Shown: positions 1-10,920 of the stretch, in pieces
Numbering within the stretch: the first letter of the stretch is position 1
How the letters are laid out: every line of letters starts with the position of its first letter
Source of the DNA: Molossus alvarezi
Taxonomy: Eukaryota; Chordata; Mammalia; Chiroptera; Molossidae
NCBI GenBank assembly: GCA_037176705.1
Contig: CM073895.1
Location: forward strand, 1,860,001-1,924,000
Length of the DNA stretch: 64,000 nt
Direction of reading: 5' to 3'
The notes under the pieces: generated by a model
Told to the model about the DNA's origin: nothing
Seen by the model: the letters and a program-made list of their open reading frames with translations, nothing else
Database searches by the model: none
Translations under genes and position numbers: made by a program

Positions 1-275
1 TCCCCTGGGGTCTTCCCAGCACCTGAGCTGCCCCCAGACTTGGGCACATGTGGGCCGGTTGGGGTGACAGACCCCAACTAAGGGTCAGGCTCTGGGGCTC
101 CAGAGAGGCAGCCCACCCACCACCCTGGGGGCCCAGATGGGGAGCGACTGGGAGAGTCAGCCCCCACCCCTGGCTGCTCATCTCCTGTGTCCCTGGCTCA
201 GGTGCTGGGCATGGCACCCCCACAGCTCCTCTCCTCTGCGACGTCCCAAACCAATGACATGGCCATTTTGGTGTA
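1..275 (-). other. TNFRSF14 upstream-flank duplicate (left edge)
   Basis: This stretch is similar, in the same orientation, to 23,145-23,437, the region upstream of exon 1 of the intact TNFRSF14. It is similar in inverted orientation to 63,238-63,509. It therefore looks like promoter-distal flank of another TNFRSF14 copy on the minus strand that would lie to the left of the window. No coding exon of that copy is visible here. The copy itself is an inference from layout. Confidence 0.6.
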
Positions 276-700
276 AACAAACCAGTCCAGACCCTGAGGG
301 GTGTGTCTGGCTCCACAGGTCCGGCAGGTCCCTCTCAGGCCCTGACTACACCCAGGGATGTCCCCTCCTGTGGCTGATGGCTGGACGCCCAGCCCACGCT
401 GACACAGAGCCCTTCTGATGTCTCCGGAAGCACAGGGACAAGGTGTCACACGCTGGAAGGGGTGGAGGGGGTGCCCAGCCCTGAGTGGGTGGGTGGCCTT
501 GGCGTGGGGCCCGGGATCGGGTCTGAGGAGAAGGCGTCCACGCAGGCCAGTGGAGAATGTGAAGGACCCTGGGGCCCGGCCTGGGAGCACATGAAAGCCT
601 GCGGTGTTCACAGGGCCCCTGACCTGCTGCCGAGGGGGGACCAGCATCCTGGGGGCCTGCCCCATGCCACCTAGCGTCTTCATACCAAATGTACCTGCAG

Positions 701-802
701 TTGACGACAAGGCAGACAGAGCCAAACCCGCAGACTTTCCCACCCCGCAGGTCTCTGGTCCTGCCAGACATCAGCCCCGGGGCCGTGGAGGAGACGCATT
801 AG
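701..802 (+). pseudogene. TNFRSF14: Isolated TNFRSF14-like last exon (exon 8), left arm
   Basis: The exon follows an acceptor-like 'gtacctgcag' at 691-700. It runs 34 codons in the same phase as exon 8 of the intact gene and stops at a TAG at 800-802. The reading contains LVLPDISPGAVEETH, which aligns with LPDVTTVSVEET in the intact gene, the cytoplasmic TRAF-binding-like tail of HVEM. The stop follows shortly after VEET, so this tail is about 20 residues shorter than in the intact copy. No exon 7 lies upstream: at about 676 the sequence switches to flank that is elsewhere (62,838) separated from exon 8 by several kb. It is a stranded exon, not a gene. The right-arm counterpart is 58,891-58,992. 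Confidence 0.75.
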
Positions 803-1090
803 GATCCCTGCGAGGGACCCACCCGCTGATGAATGTTTCAGGGTGCAGACCTCTGAGCATCCACGGTGCCTGCTGACTGCTCCAGGCCCCCGAGGACTGA
901 ATGTGGGGCCCAGGGAGCCGCTGGGACCCGCTCCTGGATGGCTGACTCTGCACCGGGCAGAGGAGGTGACCTGCTACTGCTCAGGGAGTTTGGGGGCCCA
1001 CACATGTGACCCCCTCAAACTCCTGTGGTGCCCTGAGTCCTCCTCTCACCCCTTACTGACCCAGCACACTGAGGTCACACCCACAGGACA
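803..1090 (+). other. 3'-UTR-like flank of the stranded TNFRSF14 exon
   Basis: No gene is seen here. The sequence pairs in inverted orientation with 58,605-58,890 and, more weakly, with 17,590-17,760 downstream of the intact TNFRSF14 stop codon. It is therefore probably 3'-UTR or 3' flank of that exon copy. Confidence 0.5.
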
Positions 1091-1095
1091 TGTAG

Positions 1096-1262
1096 GGGAA
1101 GAGAGAGAGAAATATCAATGAGAGAGACCATAGATTGGCTGCCTCATGCATGCCCCTCACTGGGGCTCTGGCCCACAACCTGGGCATGCATCCAGACCAG
1201 GAATGGAACTGTGACCTCCCGGTGCAGGGTTGACGCTTGACCACTGACCCACACCAGCCAGA
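1096..1262 (-). mobile_element. VES-type bat SINE
   Basis: Reverse-complement tRNA-derived SINE: GA-rich tail first, then the tRNA-like body ending 'ccacaccagcca'. The same insertion is at 58,425-58,600 in the right arm, so it predates the arm duplication. Confidence 0.85.
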
Positions 1263-1577
1263 CTTGCTCTTTTCTACTGTGTGTGTGACAAGTAACTAAT
1301 AAACATTCCTCAGACTGGCAAATATATTCACATTTTCAATGACATTGTTCAAACAAAAATTCATGGACAGAGCTAAATCCGTCCTCTACCTTCTGTAATC
1401 AGAAGCCACGACTCGGCAAACTCAGATTAACGAACATTTTAGTGTCCTGTTAGTGTAAAAAGATCTAGCTGTTTAACATTTTATTCATCTAACACAGACA
1501 ACCTCCAAAGACTAAGTTACCATGACTTTGGTAAGCTACGTTTGGATGTATATAATTATTACTGAAAAGCTTTCTCA
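1263..1577. other. AT-rich sequence without recognised gene
   Basis: No gene or known repeat is recognised. The stretch is shared with 58,115-58,425 of the right arm but not with the middle duplicate at 10,921-14,980. Confidence 0.5.
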
Positions 1578-3200
1578 AAAACTCTTCATTTTAGTGACCT
1601 CTATTTATTATTTCTTAAAAACAGTCAGTCATCACCCAAGCCATTTTCTTTGCACATTTTGTAACATAAATTCCTGCAGACCCAGGCAAACGGACCTGTA
1701 TTTTGTGTTAGTAACATTAAAAGATGTCAATTCAGCTTCCATGCCCCACAGGACTCTGGGGGACCACTGTCCCTGGGGTGCTCAGTGAGCTGAGGCACTG
1801 CAGTGACCTCGGCCTAGGCAGGGGCCGCGGGGGGCGGGGGGAGGGGGCGAGCAGCCCAGCCTTGGCCAGGGCCTCAGCAGCTGGAACGTAAGGGGCCTTT
1901 CCTGTCCCTTCACCTGGGCAGCCCTGCAGCTCCGCAGCCTCCAGGGGCTGGCGGGATGGACGCCCCGCGCTTCCCGGGAGCCCAGAGCCGCCTCCAGCGG
2001 GGGTCCAGGCCGTGTGCAGCCGGTTCCATCCGTCTTTCCCTCCCGGGGAGAGTGAGACTCGCCCCCCTTCCAGCCATCAGTGTAGATCCTTCTGAGTAGA
2101 AGCCTCAGGACGAACAGCCTGAAGTCTGGCAGGTGGGCAGAGCCCCCGCCCCCTGTGCACACAGACACCAACCACGTCTAAGGGGACGAGAGCTCGCGGG
2201 GAAGGACGGCACCGGCCCAGATCCTCCCTCAGCCCCCGGCCCCGAAAATGACCCTCGCAGGGTCTGAGGGCAGGGGGCATGGAGGGTGGGACGGTTCCCG
2301 TGTTCAGCAGACACGGAGAGCAGACCCAGTCCCCAGCAGATGGGAGGCAGCAGGGGACAGAGGGACAGGAACCGAGAGCGCCCACAGACAGCCCCAGCTC
2401 TCAGGCCTGGTCTTCATCAGAGAGGCGCCTGGCGGCCCTGAGCTGAGTGGCCAGCAGGGATGTCCCGGGGAAACACTCTGCACAGCTGCTGGGGGGTCCC
2501 GCCACCCCTGCCCGGGCTCACACCACAGGGCTGGGCCCCCAGCCAGGAGGGATATGCTCCCACCTTCAAACCTGCTGAGCAAAGTGACAGGCCAAGCCTC
2601 ACAAGACAAAAACAAGGCCACGATAACATACAATATGTACCAGCGCACCACAGACAGCGACAGATCTGCGGGCCGACAGGTGCCAGGCCGGGTGCCAGGC
2701 AGAGGGCTCTGCACCACCCGGGGCAACACCTAACGCTCAGCTGATCGGCCCAGAGACCAGGCAGGGACCGTGAGGGTCCCTTGCACCCAGGAGCTGGCCA
2801 GGCTCCAACTCCCTGGTGACAGTTACAGCTACAGGGCCACAGGGCAGGACATTCACCTTGAGGGACGAGCCCAGCTGTGCTGAGCCAGAGGCAGGGCTCC
2901 AGCAGCAGATAATGACAGTCCTCTCCTTTTGGTCCCGGGAGCCCCCAGTCCCAGGCAGCCACGGGGTCCCCGGTACTCACCCCAGAGGGGTCCCGCCTGC
3001 GGTCCTGCCAGAACCACCTAACTGAAACCAGACAACCACTGGTTCTGACTGCCTGGCACTACGTGAGCCAGTTAGGAGGGAGGAGGGTGACTCGCAAAGG
3101 AGCCTTTGTTCCTGGGTTACCAGCAGTGTGGGCGCAGTGAGTCACCTGGACATCTGCTCCCCTCACTTTGCCACCTACTTTAAAAGATGAGAGAAACTTG

Positions 3201-3303
3201 CCCTGGCCGGTTTGGTAGCAGTGGAAGCATGGCCTGCACACCAGAGATTCCCAGGTTCAGTTCCTGCTAGGGGCACGTACCAAAAAACAAAGAAAGAAAA
3301 AAG
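3201..3303 (+). mobile_element. Partial VES SINE
   Basis: Starts 'ccctggccggtttgg' and ends shortly after the tRNA-like body at 'gggcacgtacc'. It is shared with the middle copy (about 13,290-13,391, inverted). In the right copy the site holds a different SINE remnant (56,490-56,545). Confidence 0.75.
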
Positions 3304-5124
3304 ATTAAGAAACAATGAGTACCTGAGGAAATGCAGTTGGGAGAAAAGGAAATAAATGGCGAAAATGGTTTCAGGCCAAGGGAGGAGTGTGGGCTGGGGT
3401 TGCAGGGCTGGTCCCCAGTGAGTCACTGTTCCTGATTCCACGGGGTCAGGCTCTCAGAGCAGGAGAATGGACAGCGGTCCTGAGGTCAGCTCCCAGCAGG
3501 TCAGAGGGGCTGGTCTTCAATCAGAGCAAAGCACCCACCACGAACGTTCAAAGGATGATCCCGATTTTCTGACTATGCCTAGTGCCCACTGTGACTAGTT
3601 GTCTTACTCTTGTACCATTTCCTGTTGATTCTGATGTTCTTTCCTGCCCCTTTCATTATTATTCACAAGTTCAGTTATTGCTTCGAGTTCTGTGAGTCTC
3701 ATGCAGACAAGGATACGACCTGCCTAGAAACCTGTACTTCACGGTAAGGCGAGTCCGCTCCATGGACCTGTCCTCAGGTGTAGCGTCTCTGCAAAGGCTT
3801 CGGGGTGAACAGTGACCGTGTCTGAGGACAGAACCTAAGTGTGATGCTGACACATTTGACTGCAAGGCCGTGGATAAACACCATTGATTCCCATGGGCGG
3901 TAACGTTCCGAGACAACACTTTCCTGCTAAATAACAATTCCTGTAAAATGACATGGAGGACCTCTGTCCTCAGCCTCACCTGAACCCCAGGAGATGGTGA
4001 CTAGGACCATCTGCTTCTGCCACCACCTTCATACCTAGAGACTGTGCTCATCATGGTGGGGCCCCCTTGGCTGCTTCCCCGGGACACTCCCTGCAGATCA
4101 GAAAGGACTGAGGAAGCCCCTGTTTGAACTCGCCCACAGGGAGACACGCAGAGAGTTGTACGGGGCCTGTTGACTCTTCTCACTGTGGCTGTGGGCTGAG
4201 TCCCAGGCGATGTGCACACCGAGAGCCCAGGAGGGCGACGCCTTCCTCCAGGGCTCCCATGAGCACGGCTAAGTGCTCATCTTTCTAATTTTCTCACCCC
4301 AGCGCTTCGTTAAAGCTCATACTGTTGAGATTCAGAGCAGGGAGAAACTTGTCACCTATAGTGTTACTCTATGTGACTCTGTTTCCTTCCATGTCACCCC
4401 TCCCCAGGGTACATGCTGGCTCCTCTCATTTGTCCGTCAGTTTCCAGGCAGCATCATCTGTTAGTTTCAGGTGTCCTGCACCGGGTTGGACGACCCTGTA
4501 CTTGTCAAGCGCACCCCGAGAGTCCCGGGCCCCACGCAGAGTGTCCCGGGGTGGCGGACTCTGCTCCCGGGCTGCCACCCACTAGTCATGGTCACAGTGC
4601 ACGTCCTGTGGGTGGTGCTGATAACCGGACCGGAAGTAGAGTTTGGGGCCCACGTACTGGGCTCATATGGTCTCTGCGTAATACACGCTCTTAGAGAACT
4701 CGTCTTGAATTTCGTACTAATCTTTACAATACTTCCAAGGGTTTGGAATTGCCGGGGCGAGGGGAGTCCACATTCACGTGTGAGTCGGATTTAGCTCCCT
4801 CCCTACTGGGGGGCGCTCCCAGTCTCCCCGTGGTCGGCAGGAGACTCCACCTGGACCACAGTGTTCAAAACGGAAAGACCGTCGCCTGTGAGCGTGGGAG
4901 TCTGACACGGTGATGTCACCGAGACACGACCTCTGTCCAGGCCCCTCACGCATTCCTCATCCGTCCTCACCACTGGCATCGCCTCATTTCCCTTTTCCAG
5001 CCCCTGGGGCCATCGTGAAGCTGTCACTGGGTCCTAAGAGCTTGAGTATGACTACAGAGGCCAAACCTGTCTCAGGTTTGAAACATAAGCACGTTCTGTT
5101 TAAAAAAATGACATGAAGAATAAT

Positions 5125-5207
5125 GTAATGTGTGTGTATATATATTGTGTGTGTATGTGTGAGTGTGTACATATATGTGTGTGTGTGTATATGTATACAC
5201 ATATTTT
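5125..5207. repeat. TG/TA microsatellite
   Basis: Alternating tg/ta dinucleotides. The counterparts at 11,398-11,466 and 54,198-54,278 have different lengths and interruptions, as expected of a microsatellite inside duplicated DNA. Confidence 0.85.
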
Positions 5208-5844
5208 TAGATTAGAACATGATTTCCATGTACAAATAGGGAACTGATAATGCTCTAGAAGGAACGACGCTGCCCTGGCTATCGGGACCGTGCACTGAGC
5301 ACCGGAACCGCTCCGACCCGCCCACGTGTGGCCACAGCACCCGCAGGACCGCTGCCGGCCGCCCTCACAGGAGCCCTCACCTTTGTCCTGTCCGAGCCCC
5401 TCACAGGACACCTGCTGCCCTGGGCTCCTGGTGTGACCTTGGCGTTGAATCTGCAAGTTCTCCCCAGGGTGGACTGCATGCGTAGAGCGTCCATTTAAGC
5501 ATATACACACACACCAACTGAACAGTTATTAGTATTAGTTTACTTGCAAACCATCCCATGATATTTCAAGCATAGTAAAGAGGTCTAATTCGTTTGAAAA
5601 CTTTTTTTTATAAGGCGAGAGAGTAAATCCGTGAGGTGTTCCAGGGCCCACTGGAATAACTCAAAGTTATCTCTCGGTTATAAAGACTCTTAAAATTTAA
5701 ACTTGGGAAGGTTGTCCAACATACTTAACCAGTATTATGTCATAAACTTTTTTTAATTTTAGGGAAAATAAAACATATTTCATGATAATAACTCTAAAAG
5801 ACAAAATCAAACTTAAACCAGTTTTAGTATTAAATATTTTGTCC

Positions 5845-6040
5845 AGCCCAGCCGGTGTGGCTCAGCGGCCTGAGTGTCGTCCCATGGACTGAGAGCTCCG
5901 GGTTCGATTCCCAGTCAGGGCACAAGTCCTGATTGTGGGCTTGATCCCCAGTAGGGGGCGTGCATGAGGCAGCTGATGGATGTTTCTCACACTGATGTTT
6001 CTCGCTGTCTAAAAAAATCAATTAAAACATATATACATAA
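5845..6040 (+). mobile_element. VES-type bat SINE
   Basis: Has the head 'cagccggtgtggctcagc', box-B-like 'gggttcgattccc', 'gatccccagtaggggg' and an A-rich tail. It pairs with the inverted copy at 53,370-53,562. Confidence 0.92.
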
Positions 6041-6189
6041 AACAATATTTTGTCCAGACCACAGGATCCTGCTTAACCTATATAAGTAATTAATCTTTTT
6101 AGGCCAATAAAATATCACCCTTCAGTAATGTCGTCAGGACGAGGAAACACACCACATGTAATACACAGACAGACACAGAGACCATACAC

Positions 6190-6395
6190 ATGGCCCGGCC
6201 AGTGTGGCTCAGTGGTTGAGCATCAACACATGCACCAAGAGGTTGCTGGTTGGATTCCCAGTCAGGACACATGCCCAGGTGGTGGGACAAATCCCCAGAG
6301 GGGGGCATGCGGGAGGCAGCCAGTTGATGTTCTCTCTTATGATGTATCTCTCTGTCTTCCTCTTTAAAAAACAATAAAGAAAAAACAACAAAAAG
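6190..6395 (+). mobile_element. VES-type bat SINE
   Basis: Head 'cggccagtgtggctcagtgg', tRNA-like body, pyrimidine-rich 3' part and A-rich tail. It pairs with 53,005-53,203. The left-arm-only block begins immediately after its tail. Confidence 0.9.
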
Positions 6396-6399
6396 AAAT

Positions 6400-6535
6400 C
6401 ACGGGTCCCTCGCAGAGTGTGGGCTGCTGTGAAGCTGTGTGAGCAGTGACATTCTGACCTTCGCGGTGTCCCGAAGGCGACAAAGTGAGCGAATGGGCAC
6501 ACGTCTCACGACAGAAACCGTGTCTCTTGCCTGGA
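6400..6535. repeat. Dispersed duplicate of 16,285-16,420 (inverted)
   Basis: The segment with 'gtgtgggctgctgtgaagc' and the following ~120 bases matches the reverse complement of 16,285-16,420. Similarity fades on both sides. Confidence 0.7.
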
Positions 6536-7079
6536 AAGGAAGAGTCTTCCTTCGTCTCGGGGGCCTTGGCTGTCACCCACACAGCTGAGCCCAGCAGTGC
6601 TGGGATCTGCCCGCCCTGAGGACACAGGCCCTTGACACAGAGCAGCGGGGCGGCACCCGCTCCCTGGGGCGGGCAGAGAAACGCGGTGTCTCCCACCCCG
6701 TGAGGAGCTGGGCGGTTCTGCCCCAGAAGCACGTGGAGAGCAGCTGGGCAGAGGAGGGCCGGCCAGGCCCCGGCCCTGGGACAGTGGGCACTGCGGAGAG
6801 GTGCACCCCCAGGCCCACCCACCTGGAAGGAGGGGGACCCTCGTCCCCAAGGGGGTCTGCAGCTGTCCACCTGGCTGGGCCTGCCCTTCCTCTGGGGCTC
6901 TCCATGCCTTCCTACCCCGGAATGAATTTGCTCTGCTGGGTGGCGGAACCGGGTTACTGTTCTGGAGCCTGGACCTCCAGCGGCACCCCAGGCTGAGGAC
7001 GCAGCAGCACCTCTGTGGCCTGCGTTCCCTTCTGCACTGCAGGCTCTGGGGTGCCGTCAGGGGCTCCATTTACAGACCC

Positions 7080-7640
7080 AGGGCAGGGGGCGCCCTTCCT
7101 TCTGTAGCGGGGTGCAGGCCCGGGCCCTCCATCCCCAGGCCCCGGAGACCCAGGCCCAGCGCTAGGGCGGCCCGCTGCGTGGGTGCCGCACAGGCTCCCC
7201 GGGGCTCCGTGCCTGTGTCACCAAGGGAAACCTTGGAAACGGGGCGCCGCAGGATCTTCCGCTGGACCAGACCTCGGGGAACAGGCTAAGTCCTTGGACT
7301 GGAGCCAGGGACCCAGCGCGCACACCCTCCCCTACACCCGCCATGAACACGCCCTAGGAGACACCGCCCCTTCCCTGGGTGCGGACCCGCCAACCTCAGG
7401 CACCACACTGCGCAAGCACACTGGCGGCTTCCCTGCCACACAGCTCCGCCCACTGTCCCGCAATTGGTCGACGAGCTAGGCACATGCAAATTAGACGTGC
7501 GGTGAGGCGGAGTCTCGGGGTGGAAGGAGGTCTGGGCTGGGACGTGGGCTCTCTGGCAGGACGGAGGCAGAGAGCGCGTGGGGCGTGGCCTGCGGCGGGA
7601 GGCGGGGCGTGCGACCACGTGCACCTGCAGGCCAGCGCGC
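7080..7640. promoter_or_regulatory. CpG-dense promoter-like block
   Basis: CpG dinucleotides are much denser than in surrounding DNA. Within it lie an octamer ATGCAAAT (7,484-7,491) and, about 20 bases before, an inverted CCAAT box ('attgg'). This spacing is typical of CpG-island promoters. No transcript or first exon can be assigned, so promoter function is inference. Confidence 0.35.
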
Positions 7641-8694
7641 AATGTATCCTGACGCGGGCGGTGCCGGATTGGATGGGGAGAGTGAGACCTCTGGGTGCCT
7701 GGCGGTGGTCCGGGTGGGCCTGGCACTGGCTGCTGGTGGGGTGGGGCTCTGTGCTCCGAGGGGCAGGGCTTGGGGCGATACTGGGGCGAGGGGCTGGAGC
7801 TCACCTCTGGTCCTGGATGTGCCAGGCCTGTTGGAGGAACAGGCACGCAGCGTGGCTGCCTGTGGAGTTGGTGGCACGCAGAGTCACAGGATGTCGCGGG
7901 AGCTCAGCAGCCTGGCGGGTCTCCAGGACCAGCGTGCATGCACCTGTTGAGCACGTGTCCCGAGACCCTGCCTGCAGGAGTTTGTAGACTTCCCTGGAGC
8001 TGCCTGTGCTCCAGCCCCTCCCCTCCTGGAGCATCCCCTCAGCCCCCCTTTAGCTCTTATCACACTCAGGGCATTGGGGGTCCCTCCTGCCAGCCCCTCT
8101 CTGTCCAGGAGCAGGCAGCAGTGATGTGCTCCTGTGTCTGCTCCCCTCATCTCTCCTGCCCCTGCAGCTGTGGCCCCAATCTGGATCCCCAGCCTTGATG
8201 TCCCTCCCACTGTGGACAGACAGTGAGACCTCTGCTGTCCAGAGTTCTACCTGAGAGAGCAAGGGGTCCTACCAGGAGCTGAGCTTCCAGCCTCTAGGAA
8301 GGGAGCCCAGGTCCACTGCTGACCCCCTTCTCCATGCTGTCCTCTCCCTGGACAAGCAGGCTTTGGTGGACCCAGCACATGGGCCAGGCCTTCTACTCAC
8401 CCTGCCCCCACTTGTTGCTTTCTGTTGTGGTTTGTGGGTCTGGTTTCTCACCAAGGACCTGGCCCTCTAAGGCTGCAGACGGGGCTTGAACCCTAGAGCC
8501 CTGTCCGGGGCCAACCCAGACACATCGAGTGCCTATGTCACAGGCTGGCTGCCCCTCCTGGGCACTGCCCCCCCAACACCCACCTGGCCTAGAGAGACAG
8601 GCAGCAGACCTCTTTGAAGTGTTCGCTTAGCTGAAGACTGAAGCTGGTGGGCATTGAGGAGGGTGCACTTTGGAGTGGGCGGACCTTTAAATGC

Positions 8695-9490
8695 TTCCAA
8701 GAGACTGTGCTGGTGTGCCCCTAGGCTCTGCTCACCCCTGGGTATGGGGGCAGGGCCTCAGCTCCAGGTGGGGCACAGAGCCCCTTGCCATGTGAGGTTT
8801 TGTCAGGGGAATCATGCAGGTCCCTGCTGGCTACACTGTCTCAGAGACCATGGGAGGCCTCTGATCTGGTGTGGGCCTACATAGTGCTGGGTGGCTCGGC
8901 CTTGGTGACCAGTTGCAACATCACATCTGTGGGTGCATGGGGGTGCCCTGGGCGCACTGGTATACGTCCAGGAAGGTGGCCATGTTCTGCATCAAGCCCA
9001 GCACCCTGTGGGCAGATGGAGGGTCCTGACATTGCTATCTGTGTGGGGGACGCGGGGGCAGAGGACCTACAAGCCGGTGAGTGGGGGAGATCTGCATGGT
9101 CCCATGGGTGGGAGCAGAGGGCATTCAGGAGAAGTGAGTGGTATTTGCTCAGGTAGGGACATTGGTTATGGGTCATTGGCCAGCAGGTTCTACCCCAAAC
9201 AGGGAGGACAGGGTCATAGAGAAAACCTGCAAGAATCCCCCCAGATACAGCCTGTCTGTCCTGGAGCCTTGAGATGCCTCAAGGAGGGAGGGGTTCACAT
9301 CTCTAATGTGAGGCTCCATTGTCCATTCACATTTTTCCCCCATTGTCCCCATGCCTCAGAGTCAATGCTCCGGGGGCTTTCTCCTGTTGGGGAGGGGACT
9401 GAGCAGGGACAAAAATGCAGAGGCCTCCTTGGGAAATTCCCTGGGCTTCACCTGGCTGAGAGACATCAGTGATTCATTGTGTAAATGTTC
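8695..9490. other. Arm sequence without recognised gene
   Basis: Matches 52,215-52,985 inverted. Short frames in both arms are similar (for example around 8,930-9,070), but they carry different interruptions and no recognised domain. It directly flanks the 3' end of an L1 fragment. Confidence 0.5.
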
Positions 9491-10116
9491 CACACATGTT
9501 TTATCCACTCATCTACTGATGGATCCTGGGCTGTTTCCAGATCTCAGCTATTGTAAACAGTGCTGCTAGGAACACAGGGGTGCATATATTCTTCCAGATT
9601 GGTGTTTCAGGCTTCTTAGTGTATATTCCTAGAAGTGGGATCACTGGGTCAAATGGCAGTTCCATTTTTAATTTTTTGAGGAAACACCATAATGTTTTCC
9701 ATAGTGGCTGCACGAGTCTGCATTCGCACCAGCAGTGTACTAGAGTCCCCTTTTCTCCACACCCTCGCCAGCTCTTGTTTGGTGATTTATTGATGGCAGC
9801 CATTCTGGCAGGTGTGCAGTGATACCTCATAGTCCTTTTAATTTGCATCTCTGATGAGTAGTGACACTGAACATTTTTTCATATGTCTCTTGGTCATCTG
9901 CATGTCCTTTTGGAAAGGTGTCTATTTAGGTCCTCTACCCATTTAAAAAAATTTTTTTTTGTCTTCCTCTTGTTGACTTATGAGTATTCTATATATTTTG
10001 GAAATTATCCCCTATCAGACATGCCATTGGAAAATATGTTCTCCCAAAAGTGGGATCTTTTTAAATTTAATTCTGTTTTCTTGGGCTGTGCAGAATCTTT
10101 TTAGTTTGGGGTAGTT

Positions 10117-10130
<14 letters not shown>
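9490..10130 (-). mobile_element. L1 fragment (ORF2 3' end), inverted
   Basis: The minus strand reads the end of L1 ORF2p, including [20 protein letters not shown] and LVHCW...PLWKTLW, followed by the typical end of the ORF. It pairs with the plus-strand L1 at 51,545-52,215 in the right arm. Confidence 0.92.

Positions 10131-10155
<25 letters not shown>
10106..10155. repeat. TTTA microsatellite
   Basis: About ten ttta units. The inverted counterpart at 51,520-51,563 is an aaat-type repeat, marking the inner end of the palindrome arm. Confidence 0.9.
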
Positions 10156-10156
<1 letters not shown>

Positions 10157-10359
10157 TAAGAGTGACTATGAATAGTATATCTTAATGCCAGACAGCAATC
10201 TACACTTAAAAAAAAAGATAAAGAGTCAAGCAAAAGTTGTAAACCTGGTAATTACTTTCCAGATAAATTGAATATACCTAAAAAGTTAAATATTAAGATA
10301 TCATATGATCTATAAAAAAAAACACTTAAAATCAAACAGTATTATGGAATTAAAAAAAA

Positions 10360-10605
10360 AATTTTTTTATCCTCACCCGAGGACACCCTTGCATTTATCT
10401 TCAGATAGAGCGGGAGGGAGAGAGGGAGGAAGAGAGAGAGAAACATCAGTATGAAAGAGACACACCAAATAGTCACCATCCACATGACCCCAACCGGAAC
10501 CACAGACAAACTGCAACCGAGCCACGTGCTCTTAGCGGGAACTTAACCTGGGACTCCCTGGTCCACAGGCTGATGCTATAACCGCTAAACCAAGCTGGCC
10601 AGGGC
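10360..10605 (-). mobile_element. VES-type bat SINE
   Basis: Reverse-complement SINE from 'ttttatcctcacccgagg' to 'aagctggccagggc'. Same insertion as 42,412-42,640. Confidence 0.9.
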
Positions 10606-10692
10606 TGGAATTAAAATTTTAAAATGGAGGACATAGAGATAGGCATCTTAGAAAATTTTTTTTATTTAACTCTAGTTATGAAAACCAAAGCA

Positions 10693-10895
10693 GCCCTGGC
10701 CTGAGTGTCTCAGCTGGTTGGAGTGTCGTCCTGTGCACCAAAAGGTGGACAACTTGACTGCTGGTCAAGGCACATGCCTGATTTGCACGTTCAAGGTCTG
10801 GTTTGGGTGCATACGGGAGGTAACAAATGGACGTTTTTCCCTCACATTGATATTTGTCTCTCTCTCTCTCTAAAATCGACTTTTAAAAAACAGTG
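10693..10895 (+). mobile_element. VES-type bat SINE
   Basis: Starts 'ccctggcctgagtgtctcag' and ends in a tctc-rich tail. Same insertion as 42,719-42,930. Confidence 0.85.
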
Positions 10896-10902
10896 TTTTA
10901 TC

Positions 10903-10920
10903 CTGGCCCGTTTGGCTCAG
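10903..10920 (+). mobile_element. SINE head truncated at duplication breakpoint
   Basis: Only 'cctggcccgtttggctcag' of a SINE remains before the sequence changes to the 4-kb duplication unit. The complete SINE is at 42,945-43,185. Confidence 0.8.

Larger units (their letters stand above)
1578..5668 (-). repeat. 4-kb segmental duplication unit, left copy
   Basis: This is the same unit as 10,921-14,980 and 53,730-58,115, here inverted relative to both. It holds a partial SINE (3,201-3,303) and a TG-rich microsatellite (5,125-5,207). Open frames in it are shared between copies only because the DNA is duplicated; I see no splice-consistent gene. The GC-rich third (1,780-3,180) and the middle (4,000-5,450) have no recognised product. 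Confidence 0.88.
6396..8694. other. Left-arm-only 2.3-kb block, GC-rich, no recognised gene
   Basis: This block is missing from the right arm, where sequence equivalent to 6,388 joins sequence equivalent to 8,694. Its first ~135 bases resemble 16,285-16,420 in inverted orientation. The remainder is GC-rich. Frames up to about 200 codons exist on both strands, but none shows a recognised domain or convincing exon structure. Confidence 0.6.
1..10155. repeat. Left arm of large inverted repeat (palindrome)
   Basis: Read in reverse complement, this arm matches 51,525-63,509. Position 1 pairs with about 63,509, 676 with about 59,000, 5,668 with about 53,730, 6,388 with about 53,003, 8,694 with about 52,985 and 10,155 with about 51,525. 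Long stretches differ only by scattered substitutions and small indels. Two large differences break the pairing. About 3.85 kb of the right arm (58,993-62,838, TNFRSF14 copy and flank) is absent here, and about 2.3 kb here (6,390-8,694) is absent from the right arm. The match includes SINEs and L1 sequence at equivalent positions, so it is a segmental duplication and not independent repeat insertions. Confidence 0.88.
10195..10920 (+). repeat. Direct duplicate of 42,235-42,955
   Basis: Shares AT-rich sequence, a minus-strand SINE, then 'aaaatggaggacatagagat', a plus-strand SINE and the first ~18 bases of another plus-strand SINE. Similarity stops inside that last SINE, exactly where the middle 4-kb duplicate starts (10,921). 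Confidence 0.88.

Noticed and set aside
198..743. Long minus-strand frame (181 codons) at the left edge and its counterpart at 62,280-63,164 (294 codons)
   Set aside because: GC-rich duplicated DNA with overlapping frames on both strands, no domain, and the frame crosses a block junction. Kept open by composition, not evidence of a gene.
5028..5207. Possible Z-DNA or regulatory TG tract
   Set aside because: Ordinary microsatellite, with different lengths in the three duplicates and no other evidence of function.
7379..7987. 202-codon plus-strand frame in the CpG-dense block
   Set aside because: CpG-rich sequence lowers stop-codon frequency. Three other long frames overlap it, and the sequence is low-complexity in Pro/Arg/Gly/Trp.
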